DNA of 64,000 bases, taken from NCBI GenBank assembly GCA_036346355.1, contig CM070584.1, positions 53,341,097 to 53,405,096 of the forward strand, written 5' to 3'. Below the pieces are notes generated by a model. That model had not been told where the DNA came from. It searched no databases and saw only the letters and a list, made by a program, of their open reading frames with translations. Source of the stretch: Rhipidocladum racemiflorum (taxonomy: Eukaryota > Streptophyta > Magnoliopsida > Poales > Poaceae). Both the position numbers and the translations under genes were made by a program. This document shows positions 48,016 through 60,199 of this stretch, one piece after another. Each line of letters starts with the position of its first letter. Within the stretch, counting starts at the first letter, position 1.

Positions 48016-48507
48016 ATGAAGCGATAGTAATGTGTCATTCTGTAGTAGTGGGCCCAGCGATATAACATCACGCATGGATGAATTAGCACGGACCGCACTC
48101 AACCAGCTGTCAAGCTTGCTACGTCGTGGATCGCCGGCCGGCCGAGAGCAGACCGGCTGGCGGCCGTCGCATGACGAACAAAGGGAGCGACAGTAGCGCT
48201 ATTCCGGCCGGGGACTCCAAACCCAAGGAAAATGCCGTCGAGACATGACAGAATGAGAAGCCTATGGTGAGTGGTTTTTAATGGTTTTTTTGAAAGAGAT
48301 CGAGGCGCAGAATACAGACAACAATTGACTTGTGAGGGCAGTGTCACCCTAGGATCTCAGTGGTCTACCAGGACCAGCAAAAACATATCCTCTCCAGGAT
48401 TGGCTGCGAGCTTGGCTGAGCCAGCAACTTCACTCTCCTCTCAGCTGCAGAAAGCTTGGAGGACAAGCGCGCGCGCATCCACGACGTACGTGCAATAGAA
48501 AGAACAC

Positions 48508-48509
<2 letters not shown>

Positions 48510-48578
<69 letters not shown>
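48510..48578. repeat. (GA)n tract in the LPD leader or promoter
   Basis: An uninterrupted run of about 34 GA dinucleotides ending 195 bp upstream of the LPD start codon. GA tracts in plant core promoters can be bound by BBR/BPC GAGA-binding proteins; that role here is inferred. Confidence 0.93.
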
Positions 48579-48580
<2 letters not shown>

Positions 48581-48772
48581 GCACACCAATTCCTTTCCTA
48601 CTGCATCGAACGGCCAGGAGACGAAGCCCTATCTGATCGGGTCCCACCTGCAGCCTCGGTAGGAAGGCGCTTCCTATTTCGCTTCATCTCTCTTCCCTGC
48701 CGCACGACACGAGCGAGAGGGAAGACGACACCAAGAAGAAGCCGAAGCCGAAGCCGAATCGGGGAGGGAGAG

Positions 48773-51700
48773 ATGGCGCTGGTGACCTTGGCGAGGCGGC
48801 GCGCGGCGGAGGCCGTGCTGCGGCGGCCGCACGCGCCCGGGGCGGCGATGTCCGCGTGGAGGGCGTACGCGGCGGCGGGGGAGGAGAGCGACGTCGTGGT
48901 GCTGGGCGGCGGGCCCGGCGGGTACGTGGCGGCGATCAAGGCGGCGCAGCTGGGGCTCAAGACCACCTGCATTGAGAAACGGGGCTCCCTCGGCGGGACC
49001 TGCCTCAACGTGGGATGCATCCCCTCCAAGGTGATGATGGATGATGCCCCTCCCGTTCCCTCTGCCCCCAATGCCGTGCCCTCTCGATTTGCTTGTTGCC
49101 TTGTGGCGTGACGCGATAGATCTGTGAGGGCCTTGTGATTTTGGGTCGATCAGGTGATTCGCGGTGGCTAGGTACTGTTGTTGTAGCTCGTGTTGTTTGG
49201 GTGTTTCTTGGTGCTATGCATGAGCTCTGGTCTTGCAGAGGATAGGCTGATCCAGAGAACATTCTGGAGTCTGGACTGTGCGGTTAGGGTTTGAGGTGCG
49301 CTGTTCTTGGTTCTTTTTGGCACGATTAGTTTGTGCAAATATGTGTGCTGCTTATACAAGCTGGTGTTCCAAATCTACTCTCAAATATTGGAATAATAGC
49401 GGAATAATGGCTTTGTGCAATCTACTGTCATGATAAGAGATGTTCTACTTTGTTTCCGTTGTGACGTTGTCCATTGTGGAATGTCATGAAAGACAACTAT
49501 ATGAAGTGTTTTGTAAAATTCTACCGCCCCAAAATTTTGTTGGTTATCATCTGCTTGGATAATAGGTCTTAAATTTAATAGCACAATATTGTTGCAAGCA
49601 TCATTTGGGTGGATTACTTCTGTTTGATTTACTGATATTCATCAATATGATCAACATTAGGAATTGATGTGATATTGTTCAATAAATCAGTACTATCAAC
49701 AGTGTTATATATATTTGGAATCTATGTGTTGGAACTTGTCTTTTTGGCAGCATTTGGGATTTCTTTCAGTACATGGACTATCGGATTGTAGTTTGGTTGA
49801 AATGAAGAGTCAGTCATAATATTTTGCACTGTAGTCATGGTATTTCCAGTTGACAGTATTAGTTTCTTAACTGACCTTTTTTTAGACTCATTTCCTGACT
49901 GCTCTTTGTTATGTTGTGTGAAAATACCCATGTACCCCCAATGAGTTGCCCTACTTCTAAATTTTTTAGGTTATTCACGATATTGATCCTGAACATTTTT
50001 TGCCATCTATATATGATGCTTAGTACTTTAGTAATTTTGTATCCACTTGTGAGGGTATTCATTTGCAATGAAATTAAATGAATCTATTTTTTGAATCTTG
50101 CTAACAATTTAAATACAGCATAAATGTTGAAACGAGCAAATGACTTTGGTGGGTTTTTTTTTTTGCACGAGAATACTGTTCCCGTGCTAAAAAGTATTGG
50201 ATCAATATCGCTTTATGTGGGAGCTAAACATCTTGTTTCCAAGTCTATTCTTGCTATAGCTCCAATGTATGCTTTATGCTCTATGATTCCCTTGGATAAT
50301 TGTACAAGTAGAGGCAGATTTCTTTTTATGGATACAGGCTACACATCTTTTTGTTGGACCTAAACATCTTTCTTGCAGGACTATCCTCCCTATAGCTAAC
50401 ATAAGATTCATATTGTAGCTGTAGGATTCCCTTGGATCATCGTCTAAGCAGAGGCATATTTCCTTTTTCTGGTTATAAAATGAACATCTTTATCTAAGAT
50501 ATGAACATCTTGCCATAGTTCTCTTGTGTGCTTTACTGCAGCTAGAGAATTATCTAATTTGGTGATATATGTTTACTGGTGTGCGTCATGAGAACTCTTT
50601 TTAGCTTGATCTTACATGCTTCCGATATCAATTTCAGGCTTTGTTGCACTCATCTCATATGTACCATGAAGCAAAGAGTTCTTTTGCACACCATGGTGTG
50701 AAGTTGTCTAATCTGGAAGTGGATCTTCCGGCAATGATGGCTCAGAAAGACAAGGCTGTGGCAGGGCTCACGAAAGGGATAGAAGGCCTCTTTAAGAAGA
50801 ACAAAGTGAACTATGTCAAAGGCTTTGGTAAATTAGCTTCCCCCTCAGAAGTTTCAGTAGATTTGATTGATGGAGGTAGTACTGTTGTCAAAGGAGGAAA
50901 CATCATCATTGCGACAGGATCTGATGTAAAGTCACTTCCTGGAATTACAATTGATGAGAAGAAAATTGTCTCTTCTACTGGTGCCTTGTGCTTGGCAGAG
51001 ATCCCGAAGAAAATGGTGGTAATTGGAGCAGGCTACATTGGCCTGGAGATGGGTTCGGTCTGGAATCGCCTTGGTTCAGAGGTCACTGTGGTTGAATTTG
51101 CCCCAGATATTGTCCCATCGATGGATGGTGAGATCAGGAAGCAGTTCCAACGCATGTTGGAGAAACAAAAGATGAAGTTCATGCTCAAAACTAAGGTAGT
51201 TGGCGTTGATACTGCCGGAGATGGTGTTAAGCTAACACTGGAGCCTGCAGCTGGAGGTGAGCAGAGCATCCTTGAAGCTGACATTGTTCTTGTCTCTGCT
51301 GGCAGAGTCCCATATACTGCTGGCATAGGGTTGGACACTATAGGCGTTGAGACAGACAAGGCTGGCAGGATCCTCGTTGATAAACGCTTCATGACCAATG
51401 TGAAGGGAGTCTATGCAATTGGCGATGCCATCCCTGGGCCCATGCTTGCTCACAAAGCCGAAGAGGACGGTGTAGCATGTGTTGAATTCATTGCTGGCAA
51501 GGAAGGCCATGTTGACTATGATACCGTGCCTGGTGTGGTCTATACGCACCCAGAGGTTGCATCTGTTGGTAAAACAGAGGAGGAGGTGAAGGCTTCAGGA
51601 ATTGCCTATCGGGTTGGCAAATTCCCGCTGTTGGCAAACAGCCGTGCAAAGGCTATCGATGATGCTGAGGGGTTGGTGAAGGTCGTGGCTGAGAAGGAAA

Positions 51701-51888
51701 GCGACAAGATTCTTGGTGTGCATATCATGGCGCCGACTGCTGGAGAAATCATCCATGAAGCTGTTCTCGCCTTGCAGTATGGAGCATCAAGTGAGGATGT
51801 TGCTCGTACATGCCACGCACATCCCACCGTGAGCGAAGCCTTGAAGGAGGCTTGCTTGCAAACCTTCACGAAGGCCATCCACATATGA
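48773..51888 (+). CDS. LPD: Mitochondrial dihydrolipoamide dehydrogenase (E3/L protein)
   Basis: This flavoenzyme reoxidises dihydrolipoamide to lipoamide and passes electrons to NAD+. It is shared by pyruvate, 2-oxoglutarate and branched-chain keto acid dehydrogenases and glycine decarboxylase in mitochondria. The model has two exons, 48773-49030 and 50638-51888, joined across a 1.6-kb intron, giving 502 residues, the usual plant mitochondrial length. Residues 1-36 are Arg/Ala-rich and fit a mitochondrial presequence. The FAD fold has VVLGGGPGGYVAA. The redox-active disulfide lies in GGTCLNVGCIPSK (Cys77, Cys82); the intron falls right after this motif. The NAD-binding motif is VIGAGYIGLEMGS, the second FAD motif is YAIGDAIPGPMLAH, and the catalytic dyad is His481-Glu486 in CHAHPTVSEA. 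Every key residue is present. The absence of plastid-isoform features makes the mitochondrial form the better reading. Confidence 0.96.
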
Positions 51889-52702
51889 TTTTTGTTTCTT
51901 GTTTTAACCGTCCAAACTGCTTGGCTCAGCAAGTTCCAAAATTTTGTAATAATTTTGGATCCATGGGATAAAAAAGCATCTGCTTCTCATTCCGCTTTGT
52001 TGGCACTGTTAATTGACACCTTGCCGGTTGCCACGGCCTATAGCATATGCTACTGCATTTCCTTTCCTTGCTTAGCTGCTACGACTGTCCCTAATAATAT
52101 CCTAACACTTCATTTCTGTGTCTCCATAGACCAATGCTGGATGTATTTCTTACCTTCAGAGCATTTGTGATACATTGGAGAGGAACGCAATGATCTCTCT
52201 TGTTTGCTCTGTTGTCTATATGTAATTGCGGGATGTATAGCTAACATATTGATTGTTCGTCCTTGTACATGAATGTGACTGGTTTTGGTGCTTCACCAAC
52301 TTAAATGGAACCGTCCACTATCGTGGTTATGATATGGAGCATTCTATGCCGGATGGGAGGCCAGTTTGCGCTAAGATTTCATCTTACTGCAAACGCATAA
52401 ATAAAATTGTATTTTGACTTGCACACTGCTGGGCTTGAAGTTTCGTGTTCCTTGGTGCATTTCAACGATTATAATGATCAAACAAAAACGATCAGTAACA
52501 TGACAGCAATAGTCGGACTTAACATTTTATTTGCCACAATAGTCACTCTTGTATTGCCCACTGGATACATTATTTTTTCCCCCGCCACATGTAGAGTGGC
52601 ATTATGCGATCTTTACATCAATTCTGATCCTCAGGCTCAGGCTCCACCAAAATAAAACTGGAGTTCTTAAAACGAGTATTAAGTGCAAATGATGGGCATC
52701 CA
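51889..52702. other. Convergent intergenic region
   Basis: It lies between the stop codons of LPD (plus) and the START-like gene (minus) and probably contains both 3' untranslated regions. No other gene is seen. Confidence 0.6.
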
Positions 52703-55700
52703 TCAAGGCTGAGGGATCTTGCTATAGCGCTCCTTCGCAAAAGTCGCAAAGCGTTCTAAACCTTTCAGAAGCAACCCTTCCAGAAATGGTTTTAGTGCCT
52801 GGTGAATGATAGTTAGTTTGATCAATTCAAAGATCTGCAAAAATGAACTCTTGGAACATAGCAACATTGCAGACATAATATGTGTGCATATGCCACTTAC
52901 TGATGCAACCGGCGCAAAAATATCTGGAACTTCATAAGCCACTGTCAGCTGCACACAGTGACAAAGGAAGCTCAAGTTGTGAAAAAATAACTCGATTTAA
53001 ATTAAAAAAGGGTTGTCACATTCACAGGGCAGAATTCTCACTTGTACTCTACAAGAGGAAGGACTTTTAGGAAAGAATCGGACAGCGCCTCTGCAACAAG
53101 CAAAATGCATTATGTTAGCTTTCAAGGATTAACAAAACAAAAATAGCTGACGCATTGGATGGATCACTAAATTATTGAATTAAACCCAACGAGGTGAGGA
53201 CAAAAATACCGTAGAGACTGAAATATGAAGAGAACTAATTTATGTATGTAAAAAGTCTGGATTTGTGGAATAATTACCTATTAGGAAGACCTTCAAGAGA
53301 TCGCCAATGGATCTTTTGATTTTTTATAGGCTGATACACAGAAGAAATTGCTATTACTGAATATTCACATCCAAATTGGTAGCAGCTTTGTCATAGCAGA
53401 TACTTACTGTCATGTTTCGAGCAAGCCAAGAAAATTCTACATCCCGACCAAGTACCTCATACTTCGAAGTCCAGCGCGAAAGATCTGGTTTATCTTCAAG
53501 GATCTGTATATTATCATTTGCATAATCATGTGTGTTGAAACTGAAAGTAATACATAGCTTATTATATGCAAAAGCAAGCTAATGGAAAGTAAACAGCAGA
53601 TAAGAACCATATTAGCATATAACAGCAGTATGATTCTAGATATAGTGAATGCTAGTGGGTGATGATGGCCAACAGCATCAGGGACAACATGAAAGAAACT
53701 ATAGGAAGCCTAATAGTATGACCAAGAGAAGGTTCTACACATCATACATCTAATGTACACTTTCTAGTTTTAAAATGACATAGACATGAGGGGAAATTAT
53801 AGTTTACAAGTTCTACACTCATACCAAGGTGGCATGCTTACACAGTGAAAATGTCATATTTACAAGCCTAAACATGAGACACTAAATAAATTCTGGTTAT
53901 CAAAGTTATAACTGTTACTCTTGTATTTATGAAAACTTTTTGCTTGCATATACAAAATAGTTGCTTGCATTTTGGAAAGGTCATTTAGATGTAATTAGGG
54001 GCGGTACTACCAAAATTTTTAGAAGTGCTACAAGATCACCTCTTTGATGGACCAAATTTGTTGATTGAATTGGTTTTAATTTTAGTGGTTTGGGATTTTT
54101 TAAGACCTTAGAACTATTTGTATTATACTTTTAGTAAATTTCAAATATATGTGTTGGATTTATGATGTTACGAAATCATTGTACAGGGCTATAGTGTTGT
54201 AAAGTATGCACACCCCCAACAAAAATTTTCTAGTTTTGCCACTGGATGTAATCCATATATTTAGTCATGTTTAGCTTACAGAAAAGGAAAACATATGATC
54301 GAGAAAGTAGAATTCTGTAGAATCGTGCAAATTTTTTTTATTTTTGTAAGATATCAATTATTTTCTGTCATTTCTTGCATCATTTGTTGGTTAAGACTTA
54401 TGAGAACACTGACATATGTCACAAAGTGGCAGAGGTGTTTAGCAGAAAGATGTCTTTTGTATACTGAGACACTCTTTTTTTGTAGTTTCATTCAAAAGAC
54501 ATATCAGTATCACCATTGAGAACACACCAGACAGGTATCAATGGTGATAATGCAAACATTCTGTCCATCTATTACTGAAGGAGCATGCAAGAACTAGACA
54601 TTGTTAAGAGAACCTTATTGCTTTCCTAAAGGAAAACTGCACTAGTCCAGTGGGTGCAGTTACTGATAGTTAAGTATGGAGTACTCCTTACTTTAGGATT
54701 TGCGTCATTGTGTGGTTTCCTTTTCAGTTAAGTACAAAAGCCCCTTACATCATTGTTTTACATTGAGTTTTCAACTTTTCATAAGAAACAGAAAATCGCA
54801 CTGCCAAACTAAACTGACAAATCATGAGTTTTGCGAAACAAAGCTTATGTTTTCTTGTTTCTTCTTGGTTTAGATATTTATGACTCACAAAAAGAAGGTA
54901 CCAGTGTCCATCCATCCCTGGCAACTTACTGGTAAAATATTCACTCCTATTAAAAAATTCAGCCTCCAAGCAAGGCATGCTAATATGAAAAATGTGCTAG
55001 GAGAAAGATAAGTTGATCAAAGCTTAAGAAGCACCTTGACAGATGAGATGAATGGCATCCATTGAGGAATGGTCTCACGTTCTGAGTAACACTGATATGC
55101 CACTGAACATGGAACGTCAACTTCAATCTCAGTGCTGTATTCAAGACAACATTCAGTCATAGTGTAGGGAGACTAGATGAACAAATTTCTGTAAAATTTA
55201 GATTGCATTTAAGCATGAAACTTCAGCAAGCTGGTCATTGTACAAGAATATCCTACTTAATATGTAGTCCGCTGTTCAAATGCATGCAATAGCACAGAAC
55301 GATGTTACTTGTTCCTTGGAAGCAAGAATATCTATAATAGCCATCATCCTATAAAGAGCCATCCATGACTCAGAATGCCGCATACAAAAAACGGGTAAAA
55401 TGACCACTCCAGTGCAATCAAGATTGTTTCAAATGGTGTTCAGACTTAATATGTGGTTAGAGGTCATATCTAGGAGCCTTCTTATTACTGGTACACATCA
55501 GCATTTATTGCATGGATCTTTTCCCCACAACAAAGTGCTTCTGCCTCATGATGAAAGGAAGCTTTCTCAAACACGTACACAGTGAAGTTTAGACGTGGTG
55601 TGTCTGATAAGCATCATCTACAAGCTGGGGCCAACAAAATCTAGCCTTATCTAATGCAAACCAGCAATCCAGCATTAAGGCTGCCTAGAACCCATATCTT

Positions 55701-56317
55701 GCTTCCAAATGGCATTAGTTGCCATTAGTTCTACACTTCACCCCAGTCACCAATCTCAGCACAACATAGATTCACAGACCATATATAGAGTATGCTCAAT
55801 CAGCTACAGGAAATAAGGAGGCAACAAGTTTTCTCCAAGTCAACGAGTAACAGTAATATTGGCAGCACAATCAGGAGCTAAAATTCCTAACTCAGTAATT
55901 CCCACTGGAGCCAAATGAAGTAATAGTAATCCACAAAGTCAGGGCACATCACATGGCATGGATCACCAAATTCTTGGCAAGCATCACTAGCATCGATATT
56001 GGGGAATGGGATGCAGGAATTGAGGGCAAATCAAAGAGAAAGGAACAGGAGAAGAACACATACATGCACTCCTGCCACTCCCTGGCCACGGGGGAGAACA
56101 AGGCAGGCTTCACCATGGGCCTTGCTCTTGCCCTGCTGCCGCTCGCCTTCCCCTCCAATCTCCTCCTCATCCACCAACGGCCGCTGCCGCTGCTGCTGAT
56201 AAAGAAGACCTTGCTCTGCGACGGCCTCAGGCCCAGAGATGGCGAGGAGGGGGTGAAAGCGTCGAGGTTAGCCCTTCCAGCGGCAGTGTGGTAGTAGCAG
56301 GCAGCTCCTGCGGCCAT
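52703..56317 (-). CDS. START-like (SRPBCC / polyketide cyclase-type) protein, probably plastid
   Basis: Proteins of this superfamily form a helix-grip fold with a hydrophobic pocket for lipids or small ligands; the plant members matching this one have no firmly assigned ligand that I know of. The model has seven exons: 56317-56064, 55134-55035, 53503-53408, 53330-53278, 53090-53042, 52948-52901 and 52798-52703. All are GT-AG and the sum is 696 nt, giving 231 residues. Residues 1-70 are rich in Ala, Ser and Arg and poor in acidic residues, consistent with a plastid transit peptide. The domain begins with ITEIEVDVPCSVAYQCYSE and continues IPQWMPFISSVKILEDKPDL, GRDVEFSWLARNMTPIKNQK, IHWRSLEGLPNRGAVRFFP and LTVAYEVPDIFAPVA, ending in a helix with PFLEGLLLKGLERFATFA. 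The match to plant 'polyketide cyclase/dehydrase and lipid transport superfamily' proteins is clear along the full length. Intron 2 carries a hAT MITE. Confidence 0.88.
53996..54244. mobile_element. hAT-type MITE (249 bp) with 8-bp target duplication
   Basis: It starts TAGGGGCGGTACTACC and ends GTTTTGCCACTG; the termini are related as diverged inverted repeats (TAGGGGCGGTACTA against CAGTGGCAAAACTA). The flanks carry a perfect 8-bp duplication GATGTAAT at 53988-53995 and 54245-54252. It lies in intron 2 of the START-like gene. The terminus resembles the CAGGGGCGGATC family at 23404. Confidence 0.85.
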
Positions 56318-57333
56318 GGCTGCTCTCTCTCGCTGTCTCTAGGGCGCTGTGTTTGTCTGTAACCGCTGTTTCTTATAGACCACAAGAATATACAATCAGC
56401 TCACACAACCGTGCTGCTGTCGCTCATGCTGACCTTTCATAATTTTTTCCCTTTATTAGCCCCTGAACATTTTTCTTCAAAAATAACATCCTTACATCCG
56501 AATTTGCAAATCTAGCCTCTGTCCAAACATGAAAAATTTATCACAGTAGGTACATTAGCAGAGAGTGACCACCACCACGAGTGTGGCAGCCTGCCGGGGC
56601 GACATCGTTGCTACGCTGCCGGAGCGCTGGAGGAGGTACCGCGTCCAAGGAGCTTGGCAGCACATCACGTCGGCTTTTGTTGCATGCGATCGGTGGTGTC
56701 ATTTCATGTTGAGTAGCCTTCCACGGTCCGGGTCCTCGACCCTCGACAGTCTGTCTCGTTTAATTGCGCGTGTTAGACGCGTCTCGTCTGGTGTCTAGTT
56801 GCTGCCCTCGCCTGAGCCGACAAACGGCCAACTGTGTTGTGGGAGTGCCGAAACGCAGACCCTCCACGCGCTCTATAGAATGGGGCTCATGTCCCTCTCT
56901 CGATAGCAGACTTTGCATTCGGGCTACGAAGGAGGAAGGCAAAGGAAAGAGAGGAGATGATAAAAAGAGAGGAAAGAGAGGAGAAGAAAAAAGAGAAAAA
57001 TTTGAATTTTGATTTTGGAACAATTTATTTAGAATTCGTAGAAAGTTACAGCTTTGTAAGTTATACACAGTGTGTTGAGCCTCAAGACAATGTTAGTTTC
57101 TATCTTGTATTTTTGTAATTAATTTTATGTTAGCATTTAATTAGTGTAATGCTTATTTAGGTGAGGTTATTAGTCCAGTTGCATGCACTTAGTGGTGATG
57201 AATACATCAATAATGTAAATTAATGAACAATTATGTTGATTGTGTTATTTATATTTTAATAGATATGTGATATGCATGTTTTAGCTGTTATTGCAATGAC
57301 ATCAACATTAGGTACAATGAAAATTTTGCACCA
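56318..57333. other. Region upstream of the START-like gene with no supported gene
   Basis: The segment to about 56900 is mixed in composition and should include the promoter of the START-like gene. Frames at 56565-57068 overlap on both strands and lack recognisable domains. From 57000 the sequence becomes AT-rich. Confidence 0.5.
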
Positions 57334-57880
57334 TTAGTGAGTTGAAAAATAGTATTGATGCATAAATAACGTTGCGAATATGTCAAAAAGTATTATTGTT
57401 ATTATAATGACGGTATTTGTATGTAGAGTAAAATATCAGTATAATCAGTAGTAGAAAAAATTGGTACATTAAAAATTAATAAAATTGGTATAAGAAATGC
57501 ATGCACGTACTGTGCGTATTTAGCGAAATTAGTGAGGTGAAAAAATAGTGTTGATGCGTAAATAACGGTGGGAATGTGTGCAAAATTAATTATTGTTACT
57601 ATAATGATGGTGTTCATGCATAGAATAAAATATTAGTATAATTATTAGTAGACAAAATTGGTGCATTGAAAATGTACTAAAATTGATATAAGAAATGCAT
57701 GCACGAACTGCGTATATGTAGCAAAATTAGTGAGGAGCAACAGTAGTATTGATGCGTAAATAACGATGAAAAAGTGTGAAAAATAAGCATTTTTATATAA
57801 TGATAGTATTAGTACATAGAGTATAACTTTTATTGCTACTAGTAGTAGACATGCGTTAGTAGTATTAGTGATGTGGAAAA
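57334..57880. repeat. Degenerate ~195-bp tandem repeat, about 2.8 copies
   Basis: Units begin with TTAGTGAG at 57334, 57529 and 57727 (spacings 195 and 198 bp). Each carries TTGATGCRTAAATAACG near its start and, in the first two, AAATGCATGCACG near its end. The third copy is truncated and diverged. The unit is close to a nucleosomal repeat length, a common size for plant satellites. Confidence 0.85.
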
Positions 57881-58079
57881 ATAATTATTTCATATACATA
57901 TTTTAGATGTTACGATGACACTATAATTTGTTGACTTGAAATATAAGTACAGCTTGTAGTACGTATGTATGCAGAAAACAACATGTATCATGTAGTAATA
58001 GTGATTTGGAAAAATAATCATAGGTACAAAGAATAATATTTTGAATTGTTTGTCAAGTTCCTGTAGTAATAGTGATTAA
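57881..58079. other. AT-rich spacer
   Basis: Nothing recognised. Confidence 0.5.
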
Positions 58080-59230
58080 GGATGGATGAACAATATGGTT
58101 GTATTTGATGAGCGTACCTCATTTGTTTTGATATGTTGTCCGAGAGGGGTCATATGAGGTGGACCTGTCAAATTGCGAACGGTGATTCGAGCTGCAAGTT
58201 TGAAGGGGATGAGTATGGTTGAGCTCCGTAGGTGTACAAGGAGCGCATTAGATTGGGATATTGCATGAAAGAAACTTGTAATTGAGGCTGTAAATGCAAG
58301 AGTTGTGGGAGAGTCATCAGAGGTGTGGGAGCTATACAAGGTAACAGGCATTGCAATGTGGGTAGAGTGTATACAAATTGTAATAAATCCTCATGCTATG
58401 ATACACTGTTGGCCAATGGTGTATGTACTTACGGCTTGGGGCATGTTTGCGCCTACATGATTGCCACATTAGCGATAACACGACGCCTGGTTCAATAAGA
58501 AGTACACCAGGTACATCATCCATGCATATGGTGCTAGTACCAGCCCAAGTTTACATAAACACAGTCCTAATACGCCTTGATGAATTGAAAGAGAAGCTTG
58601 ACACAGAGAAGATCAACAACGATGAGCTCTAGAGGCAGAACGACAAACTCCATAGGTAGAATGACGGCATTTGGAGGTAGAGGATTAGAGAGAGTACAAT
58701 GAGAAGGTGGTCCACCTTGGCAGTGACTACCACCCTTACTGTTGTTGCGACAATTTGAGCTGCAATTGAGCTCACCACTACCATGACAACCAGTACCGTA
58801 CACATGCACCCTGATGATCAACACTCCATATGGGTGCCATACTGTTTCCCATTTGAGCCTTAGGGGCTTGCGCTAAGAACGTCGATTCTATGTACATCCA
58901 CCATGACTTCCTTTCCACCCCTAGTGTTTTCAATTTCAAAAAGCACACACACATCTTAGCTATAGTTTTTGTTCATGGTTTGTCTGTGTCATTGTTTGTA
59001 CCGTAGAAGTAACATGGTGAACATAGCCACCAAACTGAACTCTATGCGCCATGTAATTCACACCTATATTAGGAAATGCTACGTTTGTCTTAGTCCGGTT
59101 TGTTCAAACAAGAAACACTTCACCTCATCACATGCATACAATGAATTCCTCATGGATCATTCAGTCCACCCATCCGGATACTGCCGGTCAAATGTACTAC
59201 ACATGCTCGGATATCCACGTAAGTGATTGT
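58080..59230 (+). other. Coding-like but disrupted sequence of unknown origin
   Basis: Translation on the plus strand gives pieces with ordinary protein composition interrupted by stops: about 58280-58440 (ARVVGESSEVWELYKVTGIA) and about 58490-58560 (FNKKYTRYIIHAYGASTSP). A further piece lies at 58969-59220 (FTSSHAYNEFLMDHSVHPSG) and ends at a donor-like GTAAGT. I do not recognise the family. It could be a decayed transposon protein or a gene fragment. Confidence 0.3.
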
Positions 59231-60199
59231 CGCGTGTTTGTATTTCACATTGTATGTTGCCTTCTTTAGTATCACTAATATTATTTTTTTCCTCCTAACC
59301 CATGTGGAATAAATTTTTTAAAGAACTTGCATTCTATCGTAGGAACTGACACTAGGTGCAACCGCTCAGCGGTAGAAGCCGACAACACTTGCCGCCCCAT
59401 TGTGGCGTGGTACCGTGCTCCCCCCACGACTATGCGCTCCTCTTGTGGCCTATCTTCCTGCCGCATTGGCATAAAGTTTTTGTGCTTCCCTAGTGTGGTA
59501 GTGGCGCTTACTGAAAAGGCTAGATTTGCAATTCTTTTAGCAGGGAACCAGATTTGTAGGAATTCGAGCTTTCAACCTATGACGCGAGCAAATCGTGTGA
59601 TACGTTATCAGTTGGTACATTTTCTATTGCCCAACAACTTAGAAAAAGGTAGAGCTCGGTATTTGATCATCAATGTTAACTGTTGCATTATGCCATTATA
59701 AAATATGGAAATATTTTTAGTCTTACAAGCAGAATAAAGTCCCAGCAACAGCTGGTTCCAGTTTCAAAATGTTATCAAACCCAGCTTCTCTGAAATGAAT
59801 GGATAGACTAGCATACAAACAGTATCAATGTGCACTTCACCTTCATTCACATTAATCAACATATTGGAAGATATGAGAAGGCATTGACAAAATAATGTGA
59901 AACAATCCATATTATTAGATAAATAAATTAAGAGTATTGGACAATAATTAGTATAATAATTAACATATTTTGCTTTTATAAAATTTAAATTGCGAGTAGA
60001 ATGAATAGAATTAGAATTATGGATTGTCGTCAGACCCACAGGCGAAGTTATTGATCACCGAGATACCAACCCAGTTGGGGCCAAGTCAGCACCTCTCGCT
60101 AGTTCGGGGTTCATCATTCAGCAATTTTAACAAACCTGGTAAGGATTGCAGATATCCTTAGCAGTACAGACTGAATAGTAAACCTATTATGTGGTAACT
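59231..60199. other. Intergenic region with no supported gene
   Basis: A GC-richer island at about 59330-59480 lies in otherwise AT-rich DNA. A minus-strand frame there (59472-59281) has no recognisable domain. Confidence 0.45.

Larger units (their letters stand above)
36030..48050 (-). mobile_element. Complete CACTA transposon (12.0 kb)
   Basis: Both ends carry the 12-bp perfect terminal inverted repeat CACTACTACAGA. A 3-bp target duplication GGC flanks the element (36027-36029 and 48051-48053); these are the defining marks of CACTA (En/Spm) elements. Both ends are lined with subterminal repeats built on ATCACAATCGGTT and its inverse. Genes read on the minus strand: a TNP2-type transposase (45160-42144), then a TNPA/Transposase_24-type gene joined to a Ulp1-like segment (40041-37290). 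Two internal arrays of the same subterminal motif and two hairpin modules divide the element into units. The coding parts contain frameshifts and stops, so this copy probably moved with help from another. Confidence 0.96.

Noticed and set aside
49140..50590. Frames in the long LPD intron
   Set aside because: AT-rich, short, no domain; exons 1 and 2 of LPD join in frame without them.
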